Shown one piece after another: positions 22,401-32,829 of a stretch of DNA of 64,000 nucleotides. The DNA lies in NCBI GenBank assembly GCA_006384855.1, contig VCJN01000490.1, positions 1-64,000 of the forward strand. The letters run 5' to 3'. Both the position numbers and the translations under genes were made by a program. Positions within the stretch are counted from its first letter, which is position 1. Every line of letters starts with the position of its first letter. Under the pieces are notes generated by a model, which saw only the letters and a program-made list of their open reading frames with translations, searched no databases and was not told the DNA's origin. Origin of the DNA: Tetraselmis striata (lineage: Eukaryota; Chlorophyta; Chlorodendrophyceae; Chlorodendrales; Chlorodendraceae).

Positions 22401-24302
22401 TTACATGGGCAGTGATGACCGCTGCGGCTGCTGCAGGTTGGCGAGCTCCTGCTGGATGCCATGCTTGTGCGCGACCTCTCCCAGATCGCCAATGGCCCGT
22501 GCAGCCAGGGCCTGCTGGCCCTGATCCCCGCCGTGTCCCTGGACGCCAGCGGCGACTTTCTGGCCTCTGAGTTCCTGCCCATCCACCACGGGGGCACACC
22601 GCCGAGCAAGCGCCAGAGGGTCGGGCACGTCGGCGTCCCCGCGCGCCGCACCAGCCTGCTCGCGGAGCTCCGGTCTTCCCGCGGCAAGACAGGGCCGGGC
22701 AGCGGCCAGGGTCACGTGCTGGGGCGGCCCGCTGCGAGCGCCCCGCCTAAGGGTGTCCCCGGGACGTTGCTGCAGCAGCCGCAGAGGCTGCAGCATATCG
22801 TCGACGTGCTGGACCGCTGCATGAGCCCGGCGGACGCGGCGCAGGCGGGCGGGGAGGCGGAGCCTGGGCACAGAAGCGCCGCGTTTGCAAAGATGCTGCA
22901 GGGTCGCCTCGACGCTGCGTTTGGTCAACCGCCAAGTGAGGCCTTCGCCCCCCCCCCCCCCCCCCCGCCCAAGGATGGCGGAGGCGGAGACAGAGCACTG
23001 GCTGTGTCGGCCTCTGAGAGCCGCTGCCTGGTGTGGCAGGTCGGAGCGTGTACGAGGACAGCCTGCCGCGCAGTCCGACGGCTGCCTGGCATCAGCGCTG
23101 CATCGAGCTGCTGCAACGCTGCCCCTGGATCCTGGTATGGCGGACTTGCTCTGTCTCCTGCCTGCCATGACATGGAGCACCGGCATGAGTAACTTACCCC
23201 GGCCCGCGACATGACGTACCCTGGCGCGATGTTGCAGAGCCTGGTCGTCCTCATCGCCAAGCATGGCGGGAGCGCCGCGGTCTCCGAGTGCGGCACCATT
23301 GTCCGTGCGGCGCTGGCCGACTGCATCGTGCGCACGGCCATCGTCACCCAGGTGCGCGCTCACGAGGCTCAGCCGCCCCGCATGCTGCGCTGCTGCGTGG
23401 GAGGGCCGCCCGTGTGGTCCTGATGCCTCGCAGATGGCGCATGCGCCCCTTTCAGAGCGGCGAGTGCATGCTTGGCACGCGCCACTAAACCCCGCCCCAC
23501 CCCCGTCTGGCCCACCAGGCGCAGCATCCCAGCATGATCCAGGACGCATCTCAGGTGCGCGCCGGGCGGTGAAGCTCCGCTGCGTGCCGCATCACGGGGG
23601 ACGCCCTGGCACAGCTACCCGCATGTGGTAGTTCAGAACTTCATGTGCCGGCACGCGGAACTCACGGACGCCGACTTGCTGCCCGGTGCAGATTCTGTTC
23701 ACGCTGAGGCACTGCGATTGGGCGCCGCACAGCCTGACCGAGATTGCCGAGATTCTGGAGTGCCTTCCTGTCGATGGGGTTCACGCCATCCTGATGGCGG
23801 TGTGGAGGTGCGCTGCCGGGGGGACTGGGTCTACGTCCGCAGCGGCCGGGGGTAGCTGCAGCGGGCAGCCCGTGCCGGTGGCTATCGCGCTGCTGCGTGT
23901 TGGACCTGCAGCACATGCAGAGTTAGGGATGCAGTGAGCTCATCCGGTGCCCCCCCCCCCCCCACATGTCGCAGGAATGCGTCCTCGGAAGTCCTGGGCG
24001 CGCCGGCGGCGAGCGGATCCGGCGCGTCGCGCGAGGACAGGGCGATCGCGGCGGATGCGGACGGCGCGGGGCCAGGCCTGCGGGAGCAGTGGCGCGGCAC
24101 TGTCACCGCCATCCTGCACAAGGACTGCGCCCGCCTCGGAGGCTTCTACGGGCATGTGCCCGTGCCGTCGGGGCCCCTTTGCCATCAGCCGTCTCACGAC
24201 TTGCAGTGCACGTCTGATGCTGTCACCCCTCCCTCCCTCCTTGGGGAGAACGTCGCGGCGGATACAAAGTCTCCAAGTGTGGGAGGGCCATCAGAGGGGT
24301 GA
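19469..24302 (+). CDS. Integrator complex subunit 5-like protein
   Basis: This is a large alpha-helical-repeat protein in many exons. I assign it to Integrator subunit 5 (INTS5), part of the complex that cleaves snRNA precursors and attenuates transcription. The support is order-preserving similarity: ELARRCLTQQHDNIWALAHA with AIVTALAL near 20,000-20,110; LELAAEGSPDEVQHGLVGIA near 20,305; the helical segment 21,740-22,040; a hydrophobic repeat HSLTEIAEILECLPVDGVHA near 23,730; and the C-terminal phrase VTAILHKDCARLGGFYGHV near 24,105-24,165, where INTS5 has a similar H-x-D/N-x-x-R-L-G-x-F motif. Exon 1 is 19469-19627 (MELDGDAVSEDGQTPVG). Most exon borders remain unassigned, and the stop at 24,300 may be misplaced. 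Other helical-repeat proteins are possible. Confidence 0.55.
20159..20179 (+). repeat. poly(C) tract next to a 5' splice site of the INTS5-like gene
   Basis: The donor GTGCGTG is followed at once by the C run. A similar arrangement recurs at ~20,584 (after GTGGGAACT) and ~22,949 (after GTGAGGCCTTCG) in the same gene. Confidence 0.85.
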
Positions 24303-24704
24303 CCATTCTGACGGTGGAAGAGGTGGACCAACATGCGTTCCGCAGCTGGGAACAAGTGCCGTCCTTTAAAAATTTGAAATGACACATGTGCCTGTCTTAG
24401 TACGACTCCGCCCCAGCATCGATGTTGCATTCACATGCATTGGCCAGGTGTGAGGAGCGTCGGATCAGTCAAGCCCGGGCTGGGACTGAAGCAACTGCGA
24501 GCTGAGCGGCCTTGAAGCATGGCTCATGGTAGGGAAAATCCCATGTTCTTTAAACCATCACCCCGCGCCCCGACCCCCACATCATAATGCAGCATATGTG
24601 CCGATCGGCGGCGACATAGACATTACTCCCAGGATTAACTCGCGACGTCGACGTAGACGTCACCCCCAGCACAGGCGCACATGCGTGGGTGTCAGCATGC
24701 CCAA

Positions 24705-24814
24705 TCAGCTGTACTCCACAAAGTTGGTGTGCCCGGTGGCCTTGGCGTGCTCCGTTGCCTCTGCCTCGCCCTTCACGCCGATCTGACAGACGTTGCACCG
24801 CCTGGAGACAATCA

Positions 24815-24877
<63 letters not shown>

Positions 24878-27063
24878 GCGATCCGTCAAGCACAGCAAGG
24901 CGCACATTCCACAGCGCACGGCTGTGGTAGGTGGTCGGCGGGCCCGCACAGCGTGAAGTTCCCGGTGTCCGTGAACTGCTTTGCTTTATGGCAGCGCTCG
25001 ACCTGCCAGTGGCGGAAAGCAGGGTGCTCGTCACCGACATGTCCCAGCAGAAACGCAGCAACAGGTGGCCATGCGCTGCTTGGTCAACATCGCGGGACGG
25101 CACGGGCTGTGTGCATCGACGGCCTGCAACTGGGAGGCGGCGCACCAGGACTCTGGCGCCATCTGTGGCTTCCGCCAGCTGCTGAGGGCTATCGCGGCTA
25201 AGGATGGTCACGTCCACTTCCTCAGGTGCTCGCTCGAAGGCTGGGGCAGAGCAATCCGCAGGCTTAGCGGGCCACCACACACGCGGGCGGGTGCATCACG
25301 CAGGCATCCACGGCGCTGCTGCGGTCGGGGACGGCGGCGCACTGCACCTCCTACGGCGAGAGCGTCATAGTGAAGGCCGTCGTATAGCAACATCACCCGC
25401 TCTGCATAGCCAGCGTCCTCGCCATAGACATCACACCGCATTGTCTGGAGATCAAATGCAGCGATCTCGCGTTTGTAGTGGCTGCGAATGTTATGATTTC
25501 GGCGGAGAGGGGGGAAGGGACGGAGGAAGTGGGGGGGGGGGGGGGGGGGGGGGGCTCAGTCTGTCGGCGTCATCTGTTGCTCTCGCACAGCGGAGTAATC
25601 GCTGAGCGGGTTCCACCAGAAGAGCTGCCAGGAGCCCAACGGCCCGCACCTTGCCAGAATTGAGAGCTCGATCGCGCCGCCCCAGCTGCCGGGCTTCCTT
25701 ATCCAGTCGCAGTACGCCTCCGTGTCTTTGCCTAGCACACCTTCCTGCCGCCACAGATCGCCACCCCACCCCCGGCGTCAGCGCTGTTTCCTGCCGGCAA
25801 AGGTCCGGGCCGCTCAGAGGCATGCCGTAGGGCTAAACACGTGCACAGTCGTACGTTGTATGTGAAGGGGTCCCCACGGACTGCTGTTGCAATAACCTCC
25901 CTGACAAGGCAGGGGGGGGGGGGGGGGGCGGCAGTGAGCAGCAGCCATCACCCCCCCTACCCCCCCCCCCCCCCCCCCCAGGTCTTGCTATCGCGACCTC
26001 GTGCAAGCTGTTTGTTCCAGTGGAGGGGCATGCATGCTGTCACCCAGCGGAGACGCCACTGCCATACCTTAGCGCAGCGGACTTGCCACGGGATCGCTCC
26101 ATCACATAGCCCACAGCGTTGAACAGGCAACTGGATGGAGGCGAACAGTGCGCGTCAACTGCTGTGAATGGGTACATAGCATCGAGGGCTGCGGCCCGAA
26201 GATCAACGCGCGCGCGGCTGCGCATGGCTAACCTGTTGTCGCTGTCGATGATGCGCCTCACAATCACGGAGCCGGAGGGTAGCACAACCTCTTGCGGTGC
26301 CGACTCTGATGACAGGGAGGGCGCAGTGGGTGAATAACCGTGCATCATGGCGACGCATGCCACAACATGCTGCACTCAGGGACGCACCTTGCCCGCCTGA
26401 AGGTGCAGCAGCCGGTTGAGGCGCAGGAGCCACCGAGTGGGGGGCACTAGACTGTGAGGCTGGTGCCTGGCTGGCGTCGCTGGAAGTTGTCTGTGGATGC
26501 TGAAACACACAGGCAGGGGGGGGCGGGGGGGGGGGGGGGGGGGCGTTCCACAGTCACCGCGTGCACCTCACTGGGCAATTGGGCATGAGGCAGGGCCCTC
26601 GGCACAAAACGATGCTATGTAAAAGTGATACTAGCCTCCGCGCTAGGTTGGGATGCGCACCATGGCAGCTGTCGAGCTGCCTTCCACCATGCGAACAGTG
26701 ATGCTGTCGCCATTTTGGAGGCCAAGAGATGTGATGACAGCACGCGCTGGATCTTCGGGTATCTGTTTAAAAGGACATGCGATAGGCCGGCAGTGGCCAG
26801 GCTGATTGGTACACTGCAGGAACCCCTTCCGCCCCCCCTCCAACCGAGTATTCGCAGCATCAGATGTGGCCCTGATTTGCCATCCCCCTCCCGTGGACAG
26901 GGTCGGCTTCGAATTTTGGGTTGTGTACCTTGAGCACTTTCGGCGGCATCGTACCCAGGAGAAGCTCTTGGCGCTCAACAGGCACGCCTGACTTCTCGGC
27001 AATTGCTGCTTGGAACTGCAGTACGGTTGTGGACTGGTCCAGCCCTTTAGACGCAATGCACAT
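24705..27063 (-). CDS. OTU1: OTU1/YOD1-type deubiquitinase
   Basis: This is a cysteine protease that removes ubiquitin chains, typically working with p97/CDC48 in ER-associated degradation. Order: N-terminal ubiquitin-like (UBX-like) domain in exons 27063-26929 and 26762-26661; a Ser/Pro/Ala-rich linker in 26499-26388; then the OTU domain. The OTU domain holds [18 protein letters not shown] (26290-26233), the catalytic cysteine in [15 protein letters not shown] (26130-26068), [20 protein letters not shown] (to 25650), and the catalytic histidine in YDGLHYDAL with EIAAFDLQT (25481-25355). A segment with PEEVDVTIL follows (~25,230), then [11 protein letters not shown] (to 24950). The last exon, 24801-24705, is a C2H2 finger ([18 protein letters not shown] then TGHTNF). 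The exon between the catalytic Cys exon and the YCDW exon is not fully resolved. The gene is tail-to-tail with the INTS5-like gene. Confidence 0.88.
24817..24877 (+). repeat. CA dinucleotide microsatellite in the last OTU1 intron
   Basis: About 30 CA units (GT on the coding strand) fill the intron 24802-24949. Confidence 0.95.
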
Positions 27064-28270
27064 TTTTCCTTATATGAGCCTTCCGGGCTGTTTCAACTGG
27101 GCATGGTTCTACAGACTCCACCGCTATTAGCGGCCGAATATGCGGAGGCGCGTGAAGAGCCGCGATTGTGATTCAGGTTTGCACTGCCGTAGATTCTCAC
27201 TGCCGTGCCACGTGCTTCGGAAGTGGGAAAGTATCCCCGCAGTGCAATGATAATATGGCGGGCCACCTAGAAATTACGCACCGGTCAGGGTGGTCAGGCC
27301 GTTCGGTCCTCGACACCTGATGTTCATTTTGATGCGCGAGCAAGTGGCTTCTCGCTACAGTTTCCGAGGGCTGTCCACATGCACGCGAGCCAGCAGTGAC
27401 GTCAGTAGCTCTGTGTCTGAGCACAAGATATCCCCCGACGTTAGCAGCGTCGGATTGGACCTGACTCGAGAGCACCGTTTATCAGGTTCGCGCGCGGGGG
27501 GGGGGGGGGGGGGGGGGGGGGGAGGGGATGACGGCTTGTCAGATTGCTCCACATACCAGCACTGATGCAACGTGACGCCGCCGTCTGCTGCTCCCTGCCC
27601 GACGCTCGACACTGCCCCACAGCAGACACAGTCAGTGGTAATCTGGAAACATCAGCAGCAAGTGGGATGTTGCCGCTACTGGTATCGGACAGAAGCGCGC
27701 GTGGTGCGACCGCGGGCGGCGTTCGCCTCGGGCGGATTGCGCGCGAGTCGGTCGCCGTTCATGACGACCCCGATGACGACTCGCTGACCGCGCGATGGCA
27801 GCGTAGTCAATGACAAGCAGAGTAGAGCGCCCGCGCATTGATTGCGGGGATTATTCCTGATTGTATCGGAAATGTCACGCGCAGTTCTCGTAGTACACTA
27901 ACGGATACTACTCGCGTACGGAATAACGTCAGCGCGCATTTATATACAGCATACTTTATGTCATTTATCGCCACATGGTCGCCACATGGTCGCCAGGTCG
28001 AAGGATACAGGAAGAAGCTAGCGAAACGCGTAAAGCAGCGAATACTGCGATATGATTGGCTGCGAATTTTACGCTCTCCGCTAAATCGAGATATAGAGGA
28101 GGATAGAAGACGCTCGTCACGGTAATTGACAGCCGGCCGACAATTACCTGCCACATCGCCGGGCCCCGCGGCCCGGGGCTAAGTGAGTTCTGCTCAAGAG
28201 TAGGCTTTTTCCTTCCCCGGTACTTTCCGTGCATTCTCTTGACGCTCCCCCTGTAACCACGTATGGCCAT
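27064..28270. other. intergenic upstream of OTU1, no gene recognised
   Basis: It has a G tract at ~27,496-27,521 within otherwise mixed sequence. From 27,840 it becomes AT-richer. No domain is recognisable in any frame. Confidence 0.4.
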
Positions 28271-28800
28271 TCCGACGTTTGCCAAAACGTGAAGTCCGCC
28301 CCGGGCGTGGGTGTCCAGATCCTCACGGACCCGTCGGTGCTTGTTTCTCTTCCGAAGGGCAGCGACGGCCGGCCGGCCGATGTTGGGCTTTTTGGGTATG
28401 GTGGTATCCGCGGGACACGGTTGCTGTCGATACCACCAATGCCCCTATCCTCGGCGTGTCAAACTCGGATCCAACGACTGAATTGCGGGCTGTAGAGCGC
28501 CACAAAATCCAAAAGTATGACGTGGGTGTCCGAAGCGAAACGCCGCCGGCATGCTTCGCTTTGTTCCTTTCACCGTTTCCGAGTTCGGCTCGCTGGCCCC
28601 TGCACGCTGAGGCCTTCTTGGTGGAGCTCGCGAAAGCTAGCCACACACACACTGGCAAAAAAACGGCCAGGTCTTGTCTGCGTGGCGCCGCCGTTTCTCC
28701 TTGCTCATCAACATGGCACATGCAGACAACGTTCTTGGCGGGGTCGCGCGGCCGCGCGCGCCTCGTCGTGTCGCTCGTCGGCATGTGTTGCTATGACCCG
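28271..28800 (+). mobile_element. LINE-type (non-LTR) retrotransposon C-terminal fragment
   Basis: The sequence reads DPSVLVSLPKGSDGRPADVGLFGYGG and then, after a frame change near 28,400, TVAVDTTNAPILGVSNSD, AVERHKIQKYDVGV, a segment close to FVPF-type SEFGSLAP, and finally SLLINMAHADNVLGG. This order (RPADV, V-D-V/T-x-x-x-P, A-x-R/E-K-x-x-K-Y, F-G-x-L, a final helix rich in N/A) is typical of the region after the reverse transcriptase in plant and algal LINE polyproteins. The RT itself is absent, so this is a 5'-truncated, frame-broken remnant. Confidence 0.5.
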
Positions 28801-29744
28801 GGTCATTGGCTGCAAGCGTCCTCGCCGCGGCTGATGGCCTACCCCGGGGCGGTGGTCCCTTTGGATCCTGGCAGCTTGGCAACTTCGTGGTTCCCTAGGC
28901 TCTCCGCCCTTGGCTCTTGGCTCCCTGCTGGCCTCCTCCTCGACCTTGGTTTCAGGCTTATGTCTCTCTTTTGCCGGCAACCTTTCATAGTTGCTGCCAG
29001 TTCTGTTTGTAGTGCGCATATGTTAAAAGCCCTGATGAAAAATATTCATAAAAGACGCTCGTGCGACTCACTGCCACGTGTCACGCGGGCCGGGCGTTCC
29101 GTGCTGCCGCGCCCCGGTCAACGGCGGCATTGCGAGCCGAATCCACCTCCGATTGGCCACTTCCCACTGCCACCTGACCCAACCTCGCCGCGGCTACCCG
29201 TTACCCGCTGATACAAGCTAGTCACTTTGTCCTCTCGTGGCATAGTAGGGGATGGTAATTCCGCATGCGCTCAGGGCACCAACGGCGGTCTGCCCGCGCC
29301 TCTGGTTCCGTAGACGCTGATCCTCGCCGCTTGTCCTCTCCGTTCACCGCCGCCTAGACGCAGCATACGACCCGGCAAAACCGGGGCGCGCGGCGAGGGT
29401 ACTACGGGTGGGGTCATACTGCCCGATCATGGCGGGGGTGGCTGTGGATCTTGCGCATTGTGCGACGCAAAGCCGCGCCGCGGGTTCATACATGCGTTAC
29501 GCATGACGTTTTTTGGGGGAGGTTTCATTTCGATTTTTCCCCAAAAAGTATCCCTTACGGTTTGTGACGAGTATTCCGGAATACTCGTCACGCCGGGAAG
29601 TGAAGCTGCGGTGACGCCTCGATCGACGTGGCACGTTCTGGTGCGAGTATGTATTTACCGTTACGCGTTACGCAAGCGTCTTCCATCCTTCGACCCTTAG
29701 GTTAAATACACGGGGGCGGTGACAATTCAATATTGGTGACACAT
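28801..29744. other. no gene recognised; contains palindromes
   Basis: After the LINE fragment I see no coding signal. Two short palindromes stand out: CATGCGT T ACGCATG at 29491-29505 and a longer perfect one at 29564-29591. Confidence 0.45.
29564..29591. repeat. perfect 28-bp palindrome
   Basis: The 14-base arm GTGACGAGTATTCC is followed with no spacer by its exact reverse complement. It could form a cruciform or bind a dimeric protein. No function is evident. Confidence 0.9.
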
Positions 29745-29798
29745 CATCACACACACACACACACACACATATATATAATATAATATATATATATATAT

Positions 29799-29855
<57 letters not shown>
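29745..29855. repeat. compound CA / AT microsatellite
   Basis: A run of CA repeats (about 29747-29768) passes into long AT repeats (to ~29854), interrupted once by CATACAT. Confidence 0.95.
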
Positions 29856-29856
<1 letters not shown>

Positions 29857-32565
29857 TCGTCGGATGCATGCGCAAGCACTGTGATAGGCAGCATGGTTCA
29901 GTAAGCTAGATAGGCTCTCAAGGGCGAGACGTGAGATGTTGAGGAAAGTGGAACAATGGTTACAAGCGCTGTGCTGCAGGAGAGACATATTTACACCTCC
30001 CCACAAAATTCTTCCTCCCCCAAAACCACACAACACGCAGGAACTCACTTTTGCGTGGGTATGCGGCATTATTGTTGGATGCCATTCAACCAACCGCAGG
30101 TTTTGCTCAATAGCCACTGAGTGCATCGTCTATAATTGGCATATGTCGGTTATTTTGGCGCGGAGAAGTGTGTGATATATAAGCAAATTCGGAGCATATA
30201 AGTAAGTGTTATTTGCAAGTACATGCATGTGCGATTTTTCTTCCAAATTCGTCGCCGACATAGTGGTGATGTCATGCGACCAGTCCGTGTTTCTTTTCGA
30301 GTAAAAATGGGTCTCAACACGAGAAGGTACATAAATCTGAGCGCCGGCAGTGTTGGGAAAAAACTGTTGCAATTATTGCAGTTTATTTGGGAGGCGTGTC
30401 AAGAGGCATATCTTCGTGAACCGGTGTTGGATTGAGCGTACAAGAGCGTACAAGAGCGTACAAGATCGCCTTGGGTGAAAGTGCTTTCATTTGAGTTATA
30501 TAGCGAAGCGTCGATTTTTCGGCGGCGAGCTTTATTGCCGTACGGGTACCCGTATACTGTAGCGGATCGGGCCTATAGGTGCATGACTAAAGCGCTTATC
30601 TACTGGCATGTAATACTAAGTACTATAATCCACCCACCCGCCCGCCCGCCCACCCACGGTCCTTAATTACACAGCCGTCCGATTACGATCTCACGGCTGG
30701 GAGGTAATGGTACTGGTACTCGCTACTCGCTGTTGGTAATGGAAAAAAAACTATGGTAGCGACTACTTCAAAGCGCTGGCAATGCGAACGCTCGCTGCTG
30801 GTATTGGTACTCGCTACTCGCTGCTGGTACTGCTGGTCAGCAGGCATTGTTGTGAATTACAAAAAGGGCAGTTCCTCTGAACTGCTGGTACGGATACTTG
30901 TACTCGCTACTCGCTGCTGGCAATGGAAAAGAAAAACTCTGGTACTTCAAAGCGCTGGCAGTGGAAACGCTCTTACTTCAAAGCGTTGGAAATGCAATTG
31001 ATGGAACTGTAGGCCAGTGATATAGAATCCGTTCATTTAAAATTTCCTGAAAAATCGACGCATCGCTGATTCAACTGTCAAGTTACTTCATATAGGGGAC
31101 TTATATCGCCCGGATTAGTTTTGCGCTCATTATTGCAATTTGCTAATGTTTAAGGGTCTGCGAGCCCAAAAACTTGTTTTCAAACTTCGAAGGCCAATGT
31201 TACATGCCCCGTAACGGGCACCTAAGTGCAACCAAAAGTGCCTCAGACTTGAGCAGCCCAGTATAGGTCTCACGTTAACAAACAACTCTTTATCAAAGCG
31301 TTTCCCCAAATCAGCACATCTTTTGCTCGCAATGCGTGGGAATTTCTGCGATTTTGCAGTAATCGGTGCTTATTTGGCATATACAATGCCTATCTTTCCT
31401 CCCACACCTCCCGCGCTGCGTCGTGACAGTAATGCATCGGAAGGACTTTGATACGGGCTACATCCACATGGTGAAGCTTGCTTGGGCATACAGCGCGTCG
31501 CGTGTTATGCTCCCAACGGAGTACAATTTTAGGCCCTTATGACTTCGTTTCGAGCACTGGCAAAACTAATATATGTAGGGGTAGTGCTGGCGCATGCACG
31601 GCTGCGATGCCACGTCATCATCCAAATGGCACGACACTCCCACCATTTCTTCATTTACTATCATATTACGCGTGCGTAAAAGCTTGTGGGCATCCGCAGC
31701 CCCATGAAGCTGAGACGCGTGCAATCGCATTGCGCCATTTTATGTTTGCGGCATTTTTTGAGTGTGAGCGGAAAAAGAGCGCTACTTACAGAAAATGATG
31801 CATCAGCGCAACGTTTCGGTGGGTGCGCTGCAAGTTCATGGTTGGCTAAGATTTGGTATGAGTAAAAGACTAGCGACTATAATCCTTACGTGGTTTTGGC
31901 TAGATATGCTAGTGCGCAGCGCGATGCTCCGCCAACATCATGCAGATTCGTGTAGGGCTAAACTTTTGTTGACGAGTGTATATGAGGTGGCTAGCAGGTG
32001 ATGAATATAATGCAGCAGGTGAATGTGGGAAGCGTCACCCGTCTTGCTAGTATTTATATTGTACCGAGGTAGTTCATCGATTGAATGTTGTGGGTAGCTG
32101 ACGACGAATAAAAGGTTGCTAGGTTTTATAAGGTCTGGTCATCCTCTCACAGCAACGCTAACGTACCTATCTCATAGGACTAATACGAGTATATCACGTG
32201 AACATCACGGACGATTCCGGATGGACAACACTTTGTCGTCGCGGTCTGCCTGTAACAGGCATGCAGCGTTGTGCACAACAAACTGGCGCGCATGTCACAG
32301 GTCTTCTGCGTCACTAAGAAGTCACAGCGGCACGACATTCACCCCGCATAGATATCAGACGAATCGTCACGCTTGCTGGGGAAGGGCGACACCTGCTACT
32401 TACGAATTGCGTGCACACCCTCCATCCTAACAGGCCACGCACGTCGTGGCTCGTGCCTGCTCAAGCGAACCTGGGACGGCGCGACGGGAGTCTGGGGTTG
32501 CTCGACTGTGGGCCGATGGCACCCAGTGGGACGCCAAGTGTATAGTTGGAGGAAGCGCAAACTTT
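29856..32565. other. AT-rich, gene-poor stretch with degenerate short repeats
   Basis: I find no gene. It holds three tandem copies of AGCGTACAAG near 30,435-30,465 and CCAC/CCGC repeats near 30,632-30,656. A cluster of imperfect repeats based on GGTACTCGCTACTCGCTGCTGG and CTTCAAAGCGCTGGCAATG lies between 30,700 and 31,000. The cluster looks like a decayed minisatellite. Confidence 0.5.
30700..31000. repeat. imperfect repeat cluster (TACTCGCTACTCGCTGCTGG-like)
   Basis: The phrase CTCGCTACTCGCTG(C/T)TGG occurs at about 30,719, 30,808 and 30,902. ACTTCAAAGCG(C/T)TGG occurs at about 30,764, 30,944 and 30,976. Confidence 0.7.
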
Positions 32566-32829
32566 CATGAATGCATTCTCCGAGAATCCACCGCGTACGG
32601 GCTGCAAGCGCCCGGGAACGCTCCTCTTATTCCCATGACAGGCGGCAAGGCTCTGAGTCGCCCAAACGGCCAAGCTTTTCAGGCACGAACCAGCGCGCTC
32701 TACGCATTGTGCTGGGTGCTTCAACAGTCATGCTCCACGCACTATGCCAATCTTTCCAACCATCTAAGCTCTTGTCGCTGTTTCTCGCACTTCTGAAATA
32801 AATTAGGTATCCAAAGTGAGGACCAGCAC

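Noticed and set aside
19469..24302. Assignment to FANCI or another large helical-repeat protein
   Set aside because: The order of short matches and the C-terminal LHKDCARLGGFYG segment fit Integrator subunit 5 better. It is kept as a moderate-confidence call.
24817..24877. Val-Cys repeat protein on the minus strand
   Set aside because: It is the CA microsatellite in the last OTU1 intron; the splice sites on either side restore the FTLRCNVCQ motif.
28279..29211. 310-codon open frame taken as one gene
   Set aside because: Only the first ~170 codons show LINE motifs, after a frame change. The rest is unconserved read-through.
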